The notes under the pieces are model-generated. The model was not told where the DNA came from. It made no database searches and worked only from the letters and a program-made list of their open reading frames with translations. Positions 1 through 8,073 of a stretch of DNA of 64,000 nucleotides are shown in pieces. Each line of letters begins with the position of its first letter. The first letter of the stretch is position 1. Made by a program: the position numbers and the translations under genes. Source of the stretch: Serinibacter arcticus (GTDB lineage: Bacteria > Actinomycetota > Actinomycetes > Actinomycetales > Beutenbergiaceae). The stretch covers positions 113,622 through 177,621 of the forward strand of contig NZ_RHPJ01000005.1 of assembly GCF_004786095.1 (NCBI RefSeq), given 5' to 3'.

Positions 1-214
1 CTCGGTCGAGCTGGACTGGGTCAGCCCGCGGTTCCGCGACTTCAACCCGGGTCGGTTCGTCCACAGGTCCAGCGGGATCTTCGAGGCCAAGGGCTTCACA
101 CGCGTGGTCTGGGACGACCCCGCCGCCGGTGCCCGCGACTACCTGGGCAAGGTCGGGTTCGCGCCGGAGCCGGGCGGCGACGGCCGCGAGCGCTGGGTGC
201 GGCTCGTCGTCTGA
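1..214 (+). CDS. C-terminal fragment of an unidentified protein
   Basis: The gene is cut by the left edge of the window. Reading back from the TGA at 212-214 gives 70 codons without a stop and with the strong third-position GC of a real gene; the product ends in RWVRLVV. The segment KGFTRVVW followed by LGKVGFAPE resembles the last strands of a GNAT acyltransferase, but that is only an impression from a short piece. No signal or membrane segment is visible. The family cannot be assigned without the upstream part. Confidence 0.5.
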   Translation, partial: SVELDWVSPRFRDFNPGRFVHRSSGIFEAKGFTRVVWDDPAAGARDYLGKVGFAPEPGGDGRERWVRLVV

Positions 215-262
215 GGCGCGGGACCCTGGGTCGGTGTGTCCTGGGGTCGGGGTGCCCCGGGT

Positions 263-1507
263 CTACGCCGGGTTCCTGATCCGCGTCTCCGCGGTCGTCC
301 ACCCGCGGGCCCGTGCCTTGACGACGGCGCCGTCGAGGAACGCCTCGACCTCGCGCACCTGCGCCTCGATCCCGACCGACGCCGCGCCGTCGACCTCCTC
401 GACGAGGTCGAGCCCGACCGTGCCGTCGTCGCGGATCGCCCAGCCGCCGACCACGCGGCCGTCCACCCACACGGTCGGACCGGCGTTGCCGTTGCGGTCG
501 AAGACGTGGGCGCGGTGCTCACCCAGGTAGAAGTCGCGGTGCTTCCAACCCATCGACGTCGGGTCCAGGGCGGGCAGGAGTGCCACCCAGGGCGACGGCG
601 GGTCGACGGGGGCGACGTCGTCGGCCATCACGACCGCCTCGACCTCCACCCCACCCACCGTCACGCGCACCGCCGCGGTCTCGCCCGCGGCGGCGAGAGC
701 GGCGAGGGTCGCCCTCGTGTGCGTCCTGGTCCACCCGGTCCACCACTGCAGGTCGTCGGGCGTGACGGGTCCGAACCGCGCGACGTAGAGCCGGGCCACC
801 AGGGCCGAACCCTCCGCGAGGTCGGGGGCGACGGCCGGCTCGCCCGGGCCACCCGGCTCACCCTGCTCACCCTGCTCACCCAGCCAGGACGACGCCGCCG
901 CCCAGCGGAACTGCGTCGAGGTCCACCCGCCGGCGACCGTGGCGCGCACCACGACACCCTCGCTGGACCACAGCGTCATCAGACGGCTCGCGACGCTCTG
1001 CTCCACGGCCTGCGCCCCGGCCCCGAAACGCATCCGGGTGGCGAGCAGCGGGTCGGCGGCCGCGAGCTCCTTGGTGGTGAACACGCCGGGGTCGCCCGCG
1101 AGAAAGGCTCGACCAGCCGTCTCGGCGCGCGCGAGCCACGCCTCCGGGTCCGACGTCACCCCGCCCTCGCGCAGGAGCGCGTGCGTCCGGCGGCGCTGCG
1201 CGGCGGCGACCGACAACGACGTCGCGGCGAGGAACGACGGCGCGTGCTCGCGCGCGACGGCGAACACCGTGCGCCGCATCGTCAGGAGCCTGACGAGGCT
1301 GCGGTCCTCGTAGAGCGCGCGGTGCAGCTCACTCGGATCCGCCGCACGGGTGCGGGCACGCACGCTCAGGGTCATCGCCGCCGGGTCGGTGCTGTGGAGG
1401 GCGGCGACGGCCGCCGTCGCCTCCTCCGGGGACGCGACGGGAGCCACCAGGGCGTGCCGACGCCCGAGCCGGGCGCGGCGCTCGGCGTCGGGGATCAGGC
1501 GCGTCAT
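263..1507 (-). CDS. Winged-helix DNA-binding domain protein (AlkZ-like, HTH_42)
   Basis: The 414-residue product has the layout of the HTH_42/AlkZ-like family, whose studied members are DNA glycosylases that remove alkylated or crosslinked bases. The N-terminal part carries the family block RTVFAVAREHAPSF after a helix with ALHSTDPAAM. In studied AlkZ enzymes a glutamine-containing QxQ or QxD motif sits at about this point; here it reads HSTD, so glycosylase activity should not be assumed. The ATG at 1507 is chosen because a TACGGT hexamer lies six bases upstream with no ribosome binding site, which fits a leaderless start; longer upstream readings run into the divergent gene. The length is normal for the family. 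The family call is good and the activity unproven. Confidence 0.75.
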   Translation of the reverse strand: MTRLIPDAERRARLGRRHALVAPVASPEEATAAVAALHSTDPAAMTLSVRARTRAADPSELHRALYEDRSLVRLLTMRRTVFAVAREHAPSFLAATSLSVAAAQRRRTHALLREGGVTSDPEAWLARAETAGRAFLAGDPGVFTTKELAAADPLLATRMRFGAGAQAVEQSVASRLMTLWSSEGVVVRATVAGGWTSTQFRWAAASSWLGEQGEQGEPGGPGEPAVAPDLAEGSALVARLYVARFGPVTPDDLQWWTGWTRTHTRATLAALAAAGETAAVRVTVGGVEVEAVVMADDVAPVDPPSPWVALLPALDPTSMGWKHRDFYLGEHRAHVFDRNGNAGPTVWVDGRVVGGWAIRDDGTVGLDLVEEVDGAASVGIEAQVREVEAFLDGAVVKARARGWTTAETRIRNPA

Positions 1508-1513
1508 GCCGAC

Positions 1514-1519
1514 ACCGTA
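1514..1519 (-). promoter_or_regulatory. Leaderless-type -10 (TACGGT) for the AlkZ-like gene
   Basis: TACGGT on the minus strand is six bases before the ATG at 1507, and there is no purine-rich ribosome binding site between them. This is the arrangement of actinobacterial leaderless transcripts, where transcription begins at the start codon. The opposing promoter for the gene at 1562 lies only 30 bases away. Confidence 0.55.
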
Positions 1520-1549
1520 GGGCAGGGTGGCGACATCAGGACCGGCGCC

Positions 1550-1555
1550 TAGGCT
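1550..1555 (+). promoter_or_regulatory. Leaderless-type -10 (TAGGCT) for the gene at 1562
   Basis: TAGGCT is followed by six bases and the GTG at 1562, with no Shine-Dalgarno sequence. It forms a compact divergent pair with the minus-strand hexamer at 1514-1519. Confidence 0.5.
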
Positions 1556-1561
1556 CGGGCC

Positions 1562-1975
1562 GTGGACACCTGGATCGAGCACCGTCGCGAGGGCGACCGG
1601 GAGATCGTCGGCTGGATCGTGCTGGGCGATCCCGGACCGGACGACGTGATGGCCCTCGACCGGCTCGGGCGGCCGCTGTGGCACGGGACGGACTACGGCG
1701 AGGCCGAGGCCGCGCTCGACGAGCACGGGATCGGGTTCCTCGCGGACCTCTGGCAGCTCACGCTGCCCGACGGAGCCGTCCGCCGCGTCCGGATCGTCGA
1801 GGTGACGCCGCGGCGGGTCCGGGTGAAGGAGGACGACTTCGGCGACGTGACGGCGTCGCTGACCTTCCACGATCTCGCGTTCCCCGCACCGCCGTCGCTC
1901 ATCCCCTTCGAGGGGGACCGCGGTCTCATCGAGGCGCCGGCGGACCGCTCAGCACTCGATGACGTTCACGGCTAG
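1562..1975 (+). CDS. Small conserved-looking protein of unknown function
   Basis: A 137-residue soluble, acidic protein that I do not recognise with certainty. It contains repeated short beta-type segments (WIVLGDPGPDD, WQLTLPDGAVRRVRIVEVTP, RRVRVKEDDFGDV), suggesting a small beta-rich fold. There is no signal peptide, membrane helix or cysteine. The GTG start is supported by a -10-like TAGGCT six bases upstream. Its 3' end overlaps the 3' end of the convergent serine dehydratase gene by 27 bases, so the last residues share DNA with that gene. Coding character is good throughout. Confidence 0.6.
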   Translation: MDTWIEHRREGDREIVGWIVLGDPGPDDVMALDRLGRPLWHGTDYGEAEAALDEHGIGFLADLWQLTLPDGAVRRVRIVEVTPRRVRVKEDDFGDVTASLTFHDLAFPAPPSLIPFEGDRGLIEAPADRSALDDVHG

Positions 1976-3457
1976 CCCGCCGGTGGACGTCTCCTTGTAC
2001 TTGGTGGACATGTCGAGACCGGTCTGACGCATCGTCTCGATCACCGTGTCGAGCGAGACGACGTGCGAGCCGTCGCCCTGCAGCGCGAGCCGCGCGGCCG
2101 ACACCGCCGTGCACGCCGCGATGGCGTTCCGCTCGATGCAGGGCACCTGGACCAGGCCCCCGACGGGGTCGCAGGTGAGACCGAGGTTGTGCTCCATCGC
2201 GATCTCCGCGGCGTTCTCGACCTGCTCCGGCGTCCCGCCGAGCACAGCGCAGAGCGCACCCGCCGCCATCGAGCACGCCGAACCGACCTCGCCCTGGCAG
2301 CCCGCCTCGGCGCCCGAGATCGAGGCGTTGCGCTTGTAGAGGTTGCCGATCGCCCCCGCCACCAGCAGGTAGCGGCGCATCGCTCGACGCGAGGCCTCGT
2401 CGTCGTCCGCGAGCGCGGGGTGCGTGCGCAGGAAGTGGCGCCCGACCGCCGGGATGATGCCGGCGGCGCCGTTGGTGGGCGCCGTGACGACGCGGCGGCC
2501 GCTCGCGTTCTCCTCGTTCACGGCCATCGCACAGGCCTGAAGCCACTCGATCGAGAGGTCACCGACGACGTCGCCCCGGGTCGCGGCCTCCTCGAGCGCC
2601 TCGAGGCGCACGCGGGTCCTGGCGGCCCGACGGCGGACGTTGAGCCGGCCGGGCAGGTGGCCCTCGCGCGTCAGACCGCTGTCGATGCAGTCGGACATCG
2701 CCGACCAGATCTCGTCGAGGCCGGCGGCGACGGGGGTGGTGGTGGTGCTGGTGGTGGGGGTGGTGGGGGTGGTGGGGGTGGTGGGGGTCGGCCGGAGCGC
2801 GAGCTCGTGCGCCCAGGCGACCTCGGCGATGTCGAGGCCGGTGCGACGGCAGACCTCGAGCAGCTCGGCCGCTGACTCGAACTCGAGGGCGGGGTCAACG
2901 ACGTCGGAGGAGGATTCGGTGAGCGCCTCGCTCAGCTCGGTGTCCCCGCCGTCGACGAGCGCGTCTTCCCACACCACGAACCCGCCGCCGACGGAGTAGG
3001 CGATCTCCTGCGCGAGCACCGGACGGTCACCCGACCCCTGGGCCGGCACGCCGGCGCCGTACGCGACGAAGCGCATGCCGTTGGGGTGGCCGGGAAGGCG
3101 GGTGAGCGGGGCAAGCCTGATGTCGGCGCGACGCATCGTGACGGCGCGTCCGCCGTCGAGCACGAGCGTGGCACCCTCGCCGAGGGCGTCCCAGGCGCCG
3201 GGGACCTCGTCCACGTCGCACGTGCGCGGGTCGAGCCCACGCAGACCAGCGACGACGGCGTCGGGCGTGCCGTGCCCCTCGCCGGTCGCGCCGAGCGAAC
3301 CGCAGAGCACGACGCCGATCGCCTCCACGCGGTCGAGAACGCCGCGGCGGGCGAGCAGCGAGACGAAGGTCGACGCAGCCCGCATCGGACCGACCGTGTG
3401 GGAGCTAGAGGGGCCGATACCCACCGAGAACAGCTCGAGCGCACTGATGTAGGCCAT
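1949..3457 (-). CDS. sdaA: L-serine ammonia-lyase, iron-sulfur type
   Basis: The 502-residue enzyme converts L-serine to pyruvate and ammonia in the cytoplasm. It has the single-chain layout: an SDH-beta (ACT-like) domain at about residues 1-220, beginning [20 protein letters not shown], and an SDH-alpha catalytic domain at about 245-502. The 4Fe-4S cluster cysteines are present in [21 protein letters not shown] and VPCIERN. The last residue of the protein is cysteine (VNVIEC), matching the C-terminal cysteine that closes the cluster in the Legionella enzyme. GGAGAGGGG precedes the ATG. The linker between the domains is unusual: about 19 residues of Thr-Pro-Thr, encoded by a 9-bp tandem repeat. 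Function is very likely. Confidence 0.93.
   Translation of the reverse strand: MAYISALELFSVGIGPSSSHTVGPMRAASTFVSLLARRGVLDRVEAIGVVLCGSLGATGEGHGTPDAVVAGLRGLDPRTCDVDEVPGAWDALGEGATLVLDGGRAVTMRRADIRLAPLTRLPGHPNGMRFVAYGAGVPAQGSGDRPVLAQEIAYSVGGGFVVWEDALVDGGDTELSEALTESSSDVVDPALEFESAAELLEVCRRTGLDIAEVAWAHELALRPTPTTPTTPTTPTTSTTTTPVAAGLDEIWSAMSDCIDSGLTREGHLPGRLNVRRRAARTRVRLEALEEAATRGDVVGDLSIEWLQACAMAVNEENASGRRVVTAPTNGAAGIIPAVGRHFLRTHPALADDDEASRRAMRRYLLVAGAIGNLYKRNASISGAEAGCQGEVGSACSMAAGALCAVLGGTPEQVENAAEIAMEHNLGLTCDPVGGLVQVPCIERNAIAACTAVSAARLALQGDGSHVVSLDTVIETMRQTGLDMSTKYKETSTGGLAVNVIEC
2753..2788 (+). repeat. 9-bp tandem repeat (GGTGGGGGT x4) inside sdaA
   Basis: Four perfect copies of GGTGGGGGT lie end to end, flanked on the left (2731-2752) by looser GGT triplets. 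On the coding strand they specify a Thr-Pro-Thr repeat at the junction of the two sdaA domains, about residues 223-241. The 9-bp unit keeps frame, so copy-number change would alter linker length rather than break the enzyme. Confidence 0.9.
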
Positions 3458-3677
3458 CGGAACCCCTCTCCGGCATCGTCGACCGTGATCGTCCACGGTA
3501 GCTCGCGACGGCGAGGCGTCGTGACGCGGCGTGCTGCACACCTCGGGAAGGGGTTGTCCACAGCCAGTCGGTACCGGCTTCCCGCTGTCGGTGGTGACCG
3601 CTAGCCTTGCTACACACGTTCGATTGAGCAATGGGGTGCGGCGCCCGGCCGCGGCACGCGGGAAGGAGGTGGTGGTC

Positions 3678-5522
3678 GTGGCGGTGGAGCACCTGGCGCG
3701 GCCGCTGTCGCTCGCCCCACCCGTGGGCTCGCCGGCACGTCTGCCCGCGCGGCTGCCTGCGAACCGACCCGCGGATCCGCCTCCGCCCCTGCCCGGTGCC
3801 GCGGCGGCCGTCGGTCGAGCGGTGGCCGAGCTCGCCGAGGCGATCCGCGACGTCGAGTCCGCGCCTCCGGACCCCTCGCGGGCGGAGGAGCTGACCGCCG
3901 TCCTCGGCGTGCTGGACGGCGCCGCCTCCACGCTGGGGGTCGCCCGCACGACCATGGCCGGGCTGGTCCGGTCGACCGAGCGATGGCGCGGAACGTCCAG
4001 GGCTCGCGACTTCGCCGACTGGCGGGGGGCCGCGAGCCGGCAGGGCCGCGGCGCGGCGATGGGTGAGCAGCGCGACCTGGATGCCATGGCGCTGCTCCCC
4101 GCCGTGAAGGATGCCGCGCTGAGCGGGTCCATCACGCACGGACACCTGAGCGCCGTCGCCGGCGTTCTGGGAGGTGCGTCCGAGAACGCCCGGCGCCGCC
4201 TCGTCCAGGTGGAGGAGCAGATACTCCACGCCGCGACGCAGCTGCCCGTCCCCCAGCTGCGCGGGAGCCTCGCCGCCCTGGCCACCGCGCTCGACGCCGA
4301 CGCCGCGGACGCCGAGTTCCACGAGACCAGGGCGCGGCGGTTCCTGCGCCTGACCCCGCACCGGGGTGCGATCAAGGTCGAGGGGCTCCTGGACGTCGTG
4401 GCCGGCGAGACGCTCCGCACCGCCCTCGAGGCACTCACGCCCGCGCCCACGCCGGAGGACGGGCGAACGCCCGACCAGCGGCGTGCCGACGCGCTGACCG
4501 ACCTCGCCGGGAAGGCCCTGGGCACCGGGCTGTCCAAGGCCGGGGCTCAGATCCGGCCGCACCTGTCCGTCCTGCTGCGGGAGGACACGTTCCACCTCCT
4601 GACCGCCCGGCGCCGTCTGACGGGGTCGCGCAGTGGCGTGGTCGTAGGCGGGCAGCCCGCCGGCGACCGAGGCTGTCGTGACGGCGGCGCTCGTGACCGA
4701 GGCGCTGGAGATGGAGGCGCTCGTGACGGAGACGCTGAACGTGCCTGTCGGCCGGTGGCGGGCCTCACCGGTGAGGCGATCCGCTCCAGCGGCCTGCCGT
4801 CGGCGCCACCGCTGGCCGAGATGAACGGCGGAACGCTCCTCCCGCACGCCGCCCTCGAGGTCCTGGCCTGCGACGCGCTGGTCCAGCGCGTCGTCCTCGA
4901 CCCGGTCGGTCAGCCCCTCGACGTCGGGCGTACCCAGCGGACGTACGCGGGCGATCTCCGTCGAGCGGTCAACACTCGCGATCGCCACTGCCAGTGGCCC
5001 GGCTGCACCCTTCGCGCCACCTGGTGCGAGGTGCACCACCTGGCGCGGTGGGCCGACGGCGGTAACACCTCGCTCGCGAACGCGATCACGCTGTGCACGC
5101 GGCACCACCACGACGTCCACCGCGACCGCGTGTCCGTGCGTCCCACGTCCGGCGGCTTCGACTTCCTGGAGCCCGACGGTCGGCACATCGGCTCGAGCAC
5201 CCGGATCCTCGACGCTCTTCTCGTCCCGCGGCCGACGCCGCCCCCACCCGGGTCTCCGTCTCCAGATTCGTCGCCTCCCGGTTCCGGACCACCAAGCTCA
5301 CCACCACCCGGTTCCGCGCCCCCACACTCGTCGCCCCCAAGCTCCGGACCACCAAGCTCACCACCACCCGGTTCACCATCACCCGGTTCGCCGCTTCCAG
5401 GCTCATCGCCTCCACGCTCCGCACCACCAAGCTCACGACCACCCGGCTGCGCATCGCCATGGTCTGAGCCGCTGACACGAACCGCCCGCGCGAGCCCACC
5501 CTCGCGCGCGTCACTGTGGTGA
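3678..5522 (+). CDS. DUF222 / HNH endonuclease domain protein
   Basis: A 614-residue protein of the 13E12-repeat type common in actinobacteria. An N-terminal DUF222 region fills about residues 25-340. An HNH nuclease fold lies near residues 430-485, with RDRHCQWPGC, EVHHLARWADGG and LCTRHHHDVH supplying the zinc-binding cysteines and the catalytic/metal histidines. The tail, about residues 515-600, is almost only Pro, Ser and Gly and is encoded by tandem DNA repeats. A short Asp/Gly/Arg repeat also occurs at about residues 330-355. The GTG at 3678 is chosen because GGAGGT sits seven bases before it; the open frame continues upstream to 3531 without such a site. The DNA target is unknown, and such genes are usually multicopy in their genomes. 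Confidence 0.85.
   Translation: MAVEHLARPLSLAPPVGSPARLPARLPANRPADPPPPLPGAAAAVGRAVAELAEAIRDVESAPPDPSRAEELTAVLGVLDGAASTLGVARTTMAGLVRSTERWRGTSRARDFADWRGAASRQGRGAAMGEQRDLDAMALLPAVKDAALSGSITHGHLSAVAGVLGGASENARRRLVQVEEQILHAATQLPVPQLRGSLAALATALDADAADAEFHETRARRFLRLTPHRGAIKVEGLLDVVAGETLRTALEALTPAPTPEDGRTPDQRRADALTDLAGKALGTGLSKAGAQIRPHLSVLLREDTFHLLTARRRLTGSRSGVVVGGQPAGDRGCRDGGARDRGAGDGGARDGDAERACRPVAGLTGEAIRSSGLPSAPPLAEMNGGTLLPHAALEVLACDALVQRVVLDPVGQPLDVGRTQRTYAGDLRRAVNTRDRHCQWPGCTLRATWCEVHHLARWADGGNTSLANAITLCTRHHHDVHRDRVSVRPTSGGFDFLEPDGRHIGSSTRILDALLVPRPTPPPPGSPSPDSSPPGSGPPSSPPPGSAPPHSSPPSSGPPSSPPPGSPSPGSPLPGSSPPRSAPPSSRPPGCASPWSEPLTRTARASPPSRASLW
5283..5450 (+). repeat. Tandem repeats encoding the Pro/Ser-rich tail of the HNH protein
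   Basis: A segment beginning TCCGGACCACCAAGC recurs at 5283 and 5343, exactly 60 bases apart, and a diverged third copy starts near 5418. The surrounding DNA is built of shorter CCACCCGGTTC-like units. In the gene's frame this yields PPSSPPPGS-type repeats. Confidence 0.85.
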
Positions 5523-5602
5523 CGCCACTGCCGTCTCTCGGTCGCGCGGTCGCACCGCGGCGGGGGTGGCGGCCTCGAGGCTGGGGCTCCTTGCGCGTTA
5601 AA

Positions 5603-5643
5603 CAGGCCGCGTCAGACAGGCCGCGTCAGGCAGGCGCGTCAGG
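5603..5643 (+). repeat. 14-bp tandem repeat between two genes
   Basis: CAGGCCGCGTCAGA at 5603-5616 is followed by CAGGCCGCGTCAGG at 5617-5630 and a one-base-shorter third copy at 5631-5643. The third copy runs over the stop codon of the convergent VOC-family gene. It lies in the gap between the HNH gene and that gene and has no hairpin symmetry. Confidence 0.8.
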
Positions 5644-6025
5644 ACGGCTGGATGAGGTCCCAGCGCTGGCCGTCCGGATCGGTGAACACGGCGACGGTTC
5701 CGTAGACCTCGTGGCGGGGCTCCTCGAGGAAGGTCACCCCGGCGGTGAGCATCCTCGAGTGCTGGGAGGCGAAGTCAGTGGTCTGCAGGAAGAAGCCGAC
5801 ACCCTGGCCCGCCTGACGTCCGAGCGGATCGCCCGCATCGACGTCGGCCGGTGCGAGGCGGAGACCGGGGGCGGCGGCGTCGGCGTCGGGCGCCACGACG
5901 ACCCACCGCGATCCGTCCGGTCGGATCTCGTTCTCGCGCAGGACGAATCCGAGTGACCCGACGAAGAAGGCGATGGCCCGGTCGAGGTCGCGGACGAGAT
6001 AGGTCACGAGGGTGAGACGAAGCAT
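5639..6025 (-). CDS. VOC (glyoxalase/bleomycin-resistance fold) family protein
   Basis: A 128-residue single VOC module in two beta-alpha-beta halves: LTLVTYLVRDLDRAIAFF near the start, and TVAVFTDPDGQRWDLIQ at the end, which is the typical final strand of the fold. Members act as small metal-dependent lyases, dioxygenases or drug-binding proteins; nothing here points to one substrate. The ATG at 6025 is favoured because it begins directly with the first strand. There is no clear ribosome binding site, and a weak CAGCAT lies six bases upstream. The stop codon lies inside a 14-bp tandem repeat. Confidence 0.8.
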   Translation of the reverse strand: MLRLTLVTYLVRDLDRAIAFFVGSLGFVLRENEIRPDGSRWVVVAPDADAAAPGLRLAPADVDAGDPLGRQAGQGVGFFLQTTDFASQHSRMLTAGVTFLEEPRHEVYGTVAVFTDPDGQRWDLIQPS

Positions 6026-6149
6026 GACCGCATGCTGCCAGACGGCCGCGGGCACCTGACGGCCACCGACCACCTCACCCCGACGGCCACCTCCCACTAC
6101 CGGCCACCGGCCACCGGCCACCAACCCCCACGGGCTGCCGACGCGCCCC

Positions 6150-6155
6150 TAAGGT
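6150..6155 (+). promoter_or_regulatory. Leaderless-type -10 (TAAGGT) for the gene at 6163
   Basis: TAAGGT is followed by seven bases and ATG. No Shine-Dalgarno sequence is present, which is why the ATG at 6163 is preferred to the GTG at 6154, since that GTG overlaps the hexamer. Confidence 0.55.
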
Positions 6156-6162
6156 GTGGCTC

Positions 6163-7995
6163 ATGTCATCGGACTGGGCCCAGAACCGCGCCATTCGCGA
6201 CCTCTCCGAGGCGATGAGTGCCCAGGCAGCGGCGGCGAGCGCGCGGCAACGAGCCGTGGAGCGACGCCTCCAGGCGCTGCAGGGCGACCTGTCGACCCAG
6301 GTGAACACGCTGACGTTCCAGCTCAACGCCCTCATCGAGCTGGGTGACATCCGGGACGAGCTGACGCTCTACATCCCGACCCGTCGGGCACGCGAGGCCG
6401 CGGTCGATCTGACCCGTGCCGTCCTGCGCGGCGACGGCGACCTGACCTACCTGCGGCAGTCGCCCGACCTCGCGTCCGACGGCGACTACTGGCTGGTGCC
6501 GGCGGCGATCGCGATCGTCGACGTGCGGCAGGGCGTGCTCGACTCCGACGCGGCCGACACCGCCCTCCGGCTCGACCGGGGCCGCGCCGCCCCGTTCCTC
6601 GTCGCCGTCACGGCGCTCGTGGGCCGGCCCGAGCTCGCGAGCGCCCTCCTGCCCGACTGCTTCCTCGGCCTCACGGCGACCGGTGGCGATGCGTCGTCGG
6701 TCTTCGGGACCGCCGAGCCGGACGCGGCGGCGGGCTCGATGGGGAACCCGGGCTCCTCGTCGGGAGCCGACGCGGCCGCGTCCACGAAGGCGGGCGGACG
6801 TCGGGGATCGGCCGGGGGCGCCTCGGTCGCGGCGTCGCGGCGCTACGGATCCGCGTCGGACCCGACCACTCCCTCGTCCCCACCGGTGACGAACGCCGAG
6901 CGAACCCTGTGGCGCGCGACGGCCGCCGGACTGCTGGGGAACGAGGCCGTCGGGGCGGTCCGCGACGCCGTGGACGCACGACTTGCGCCGACCGACCCGT
7001 CGGCGTGGACGACGTCGACCACCGACCCGCTCGCCGAGGCACCCCGCCTCGGTCACCTCGCCTCGGAGCCCGACCCCCTGGCACGCATCGACGGCGCCCC
7101 GGGCTCGACCGGCGGCGGTCGTGACGGCAGCGGCACCGGAGGCGGGACGAGCCGCGAGGCGGTCCTCGGTGCCTGGTCGCTCTGGGCGGAACGCATCGGT
7201 GCGCACGAGCTCCGCGGCAGTCGCGCCGTCGGCCCCGCGGACCTGGCCGCGAGCCCGCCCGGATCCGTCGTCGCGGACCTCGAGCGCGCCGCGTTCTCGC
7301 TCGCGCTCGAGGGTGGTCCGCGAGAGCGGGAGCTGCTCGAGCGGGCCGACCTGCTGGGATCGCACCTCGGCAAGGTGGCCGACCGCGAGCCGCAGTGGTG
7401 GTCGGCCATCGCCGCCGGCGTGGTCCAGCTCGTCGTGGCCGATGCGCGCAGCGCCGACGTCGACACCGCGGCCCTCGTGGCGCCGCTCCTGGCGCCGTCG
7501 CTGCTCCGGGCTGCCGACGCCCACCGCGACCGGCTCCTCGGCACGCCCGACCCGACGGCGTCCGTCAAGCTCGGGGTCACGGCCACGGTGACGGTCACGC
7601 CGAGCGACGACGGGACGGCCGCGGCCGACCGTGCCCGGTCCGCGTACCTCGCCGAGCCGATCCCGGGACCGCGGTGGTGGCTCACCGGCGGGCTGGCCGC
7701 GGGCGGTCTGCTGGTGGCCGGGATCGCCCTGGCTCAGGGGGTGGCCGGGTGGTGGATCCTCGCGATCCTGCTGCTCGCCGTCGCCGCGGGCACCTACCTC
7801 GCCTCCCTCCGCGGGGTGCGCGACGAGCGCGAGCGCCGCGACGAGGCGGTCGCGCGCTACGACGCCGCGCTCATCGACGCCCGCACGAAGGTCCGCACCG
7901 AGGCCGCCGCGCTCGCGGCCAGCAGGGAGTCGGCGCGTCTCGGGCACGCGGCCGTGACCCGCTCGCTCGTCGGGGTCACGTCGCCTGCGGCGTGA
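6163..7995 (+). CDS. Large coiled-coil protein with C-terminal membrane hairpin, function unknown
   Basis: I do not recognise this 610-residue protein. Residues 1-75 form a likely coiled coil rich in Ala, Gln and Arg (SAQAAAASARQRAVERRLQA). A middle region is predicted helical, with a low-complexity Gly/Ser/Ala linker around residues 180-240. Two adjacent hydrophobic helices lie at about residues 505-550 (WWLTGGLAAGGLLVAGIALA and ILAILLLAVAAGTYLASL), followed by a second charged coil to about residue 595. There is no signal peptide, so a cytoplasmic protein anchored near its C-terminus is the simplest reading. It is transcribed alone and converges on the transglutaminase pair. Confidence 0.7.
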   Translation: MSSDWAQNRAIRDLSEAMSAQAAAASARQRAVERRLQALQGDLSTQVNTLTFQLNALIELGDIRDELTLYIPTRRAREAAVDLTRAVLRGDGDLTYLRQSPDLASDGDYWLVPAAIAIVDVRQGVLDSDAADTALRLDRGRAAPFLVAVTALVGRPELASALLPDCFLGLTATGGDASSVFGTAEPDAAAGSMGNPGSSSGADAAASTKAGGRRGSAGGASVAASRRYGSASDPTTPSSPPVTNAERTLWRATAAGLLGNEAVGAVRDAVDARLAPTDPSAWTTSTTDPLAEAPRLGHLASEPDPLARIDGAPGSTGGGRDGSGTGGGTSREAVLGAWSLWAERIGAHELRGSRAVGPADLAASPPGSVVADLERAAFSLALEGGPRERELLERADLLGSHLGKVADREPQWWSAIAAGVVQLVVADARSADVDTAALVAPLLAPSLLRAADAHRDRLLGTPDPTASVKLGVTATVTVTPSDDGTAAADRARSAYLAEPIPGPRWWLTGGLAAGGLLVAGIALAQGVAGWWILAILLLAVAAGTYLASLRGVRDERERRDEAVARYDAALIDARTKVRTEAAALAASRESARLGHAAVTRSLVGVTSPAA

Positions 7996-8073
7996 ACGAG
8001 CCCGCACGCACGGAGTACGCCGGCCCGACCGACCGCACCGGCCACGCCGGCCACGCCTGAGAGACGACGCGGA

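Noticed and set aside
236..1552. A plus-strand frame of 438 codons over the AlkZ-like gene
   Set aside because: Low-complexity Arg/Gly/Pro composition with no start signal; antisense shadow of a gene with recognisable domains.
3458..4537. N-terminal extension of sdaA to a far upstream ATG
   Set aside because: It would overlap the promoter and much of the HNH gene; the ATG at 3457 has a strong ribosome binding site and begins exactly like homologues.
5093..5467. A frame encoding TKLTTTRF-type repeats in the tail of the HNH gene
   Set aside because: It is the +1 reading of the Pro/Ser repeat DNA, has no start signal, and disappears outside the repeat.
6166..8007. A minus-strand frame of 613 codons over the coiled-coil gene
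   Set aside because: Arg/Gly/Val-rich with no recognisable domain; mirrors the plus-strand gene exactly.
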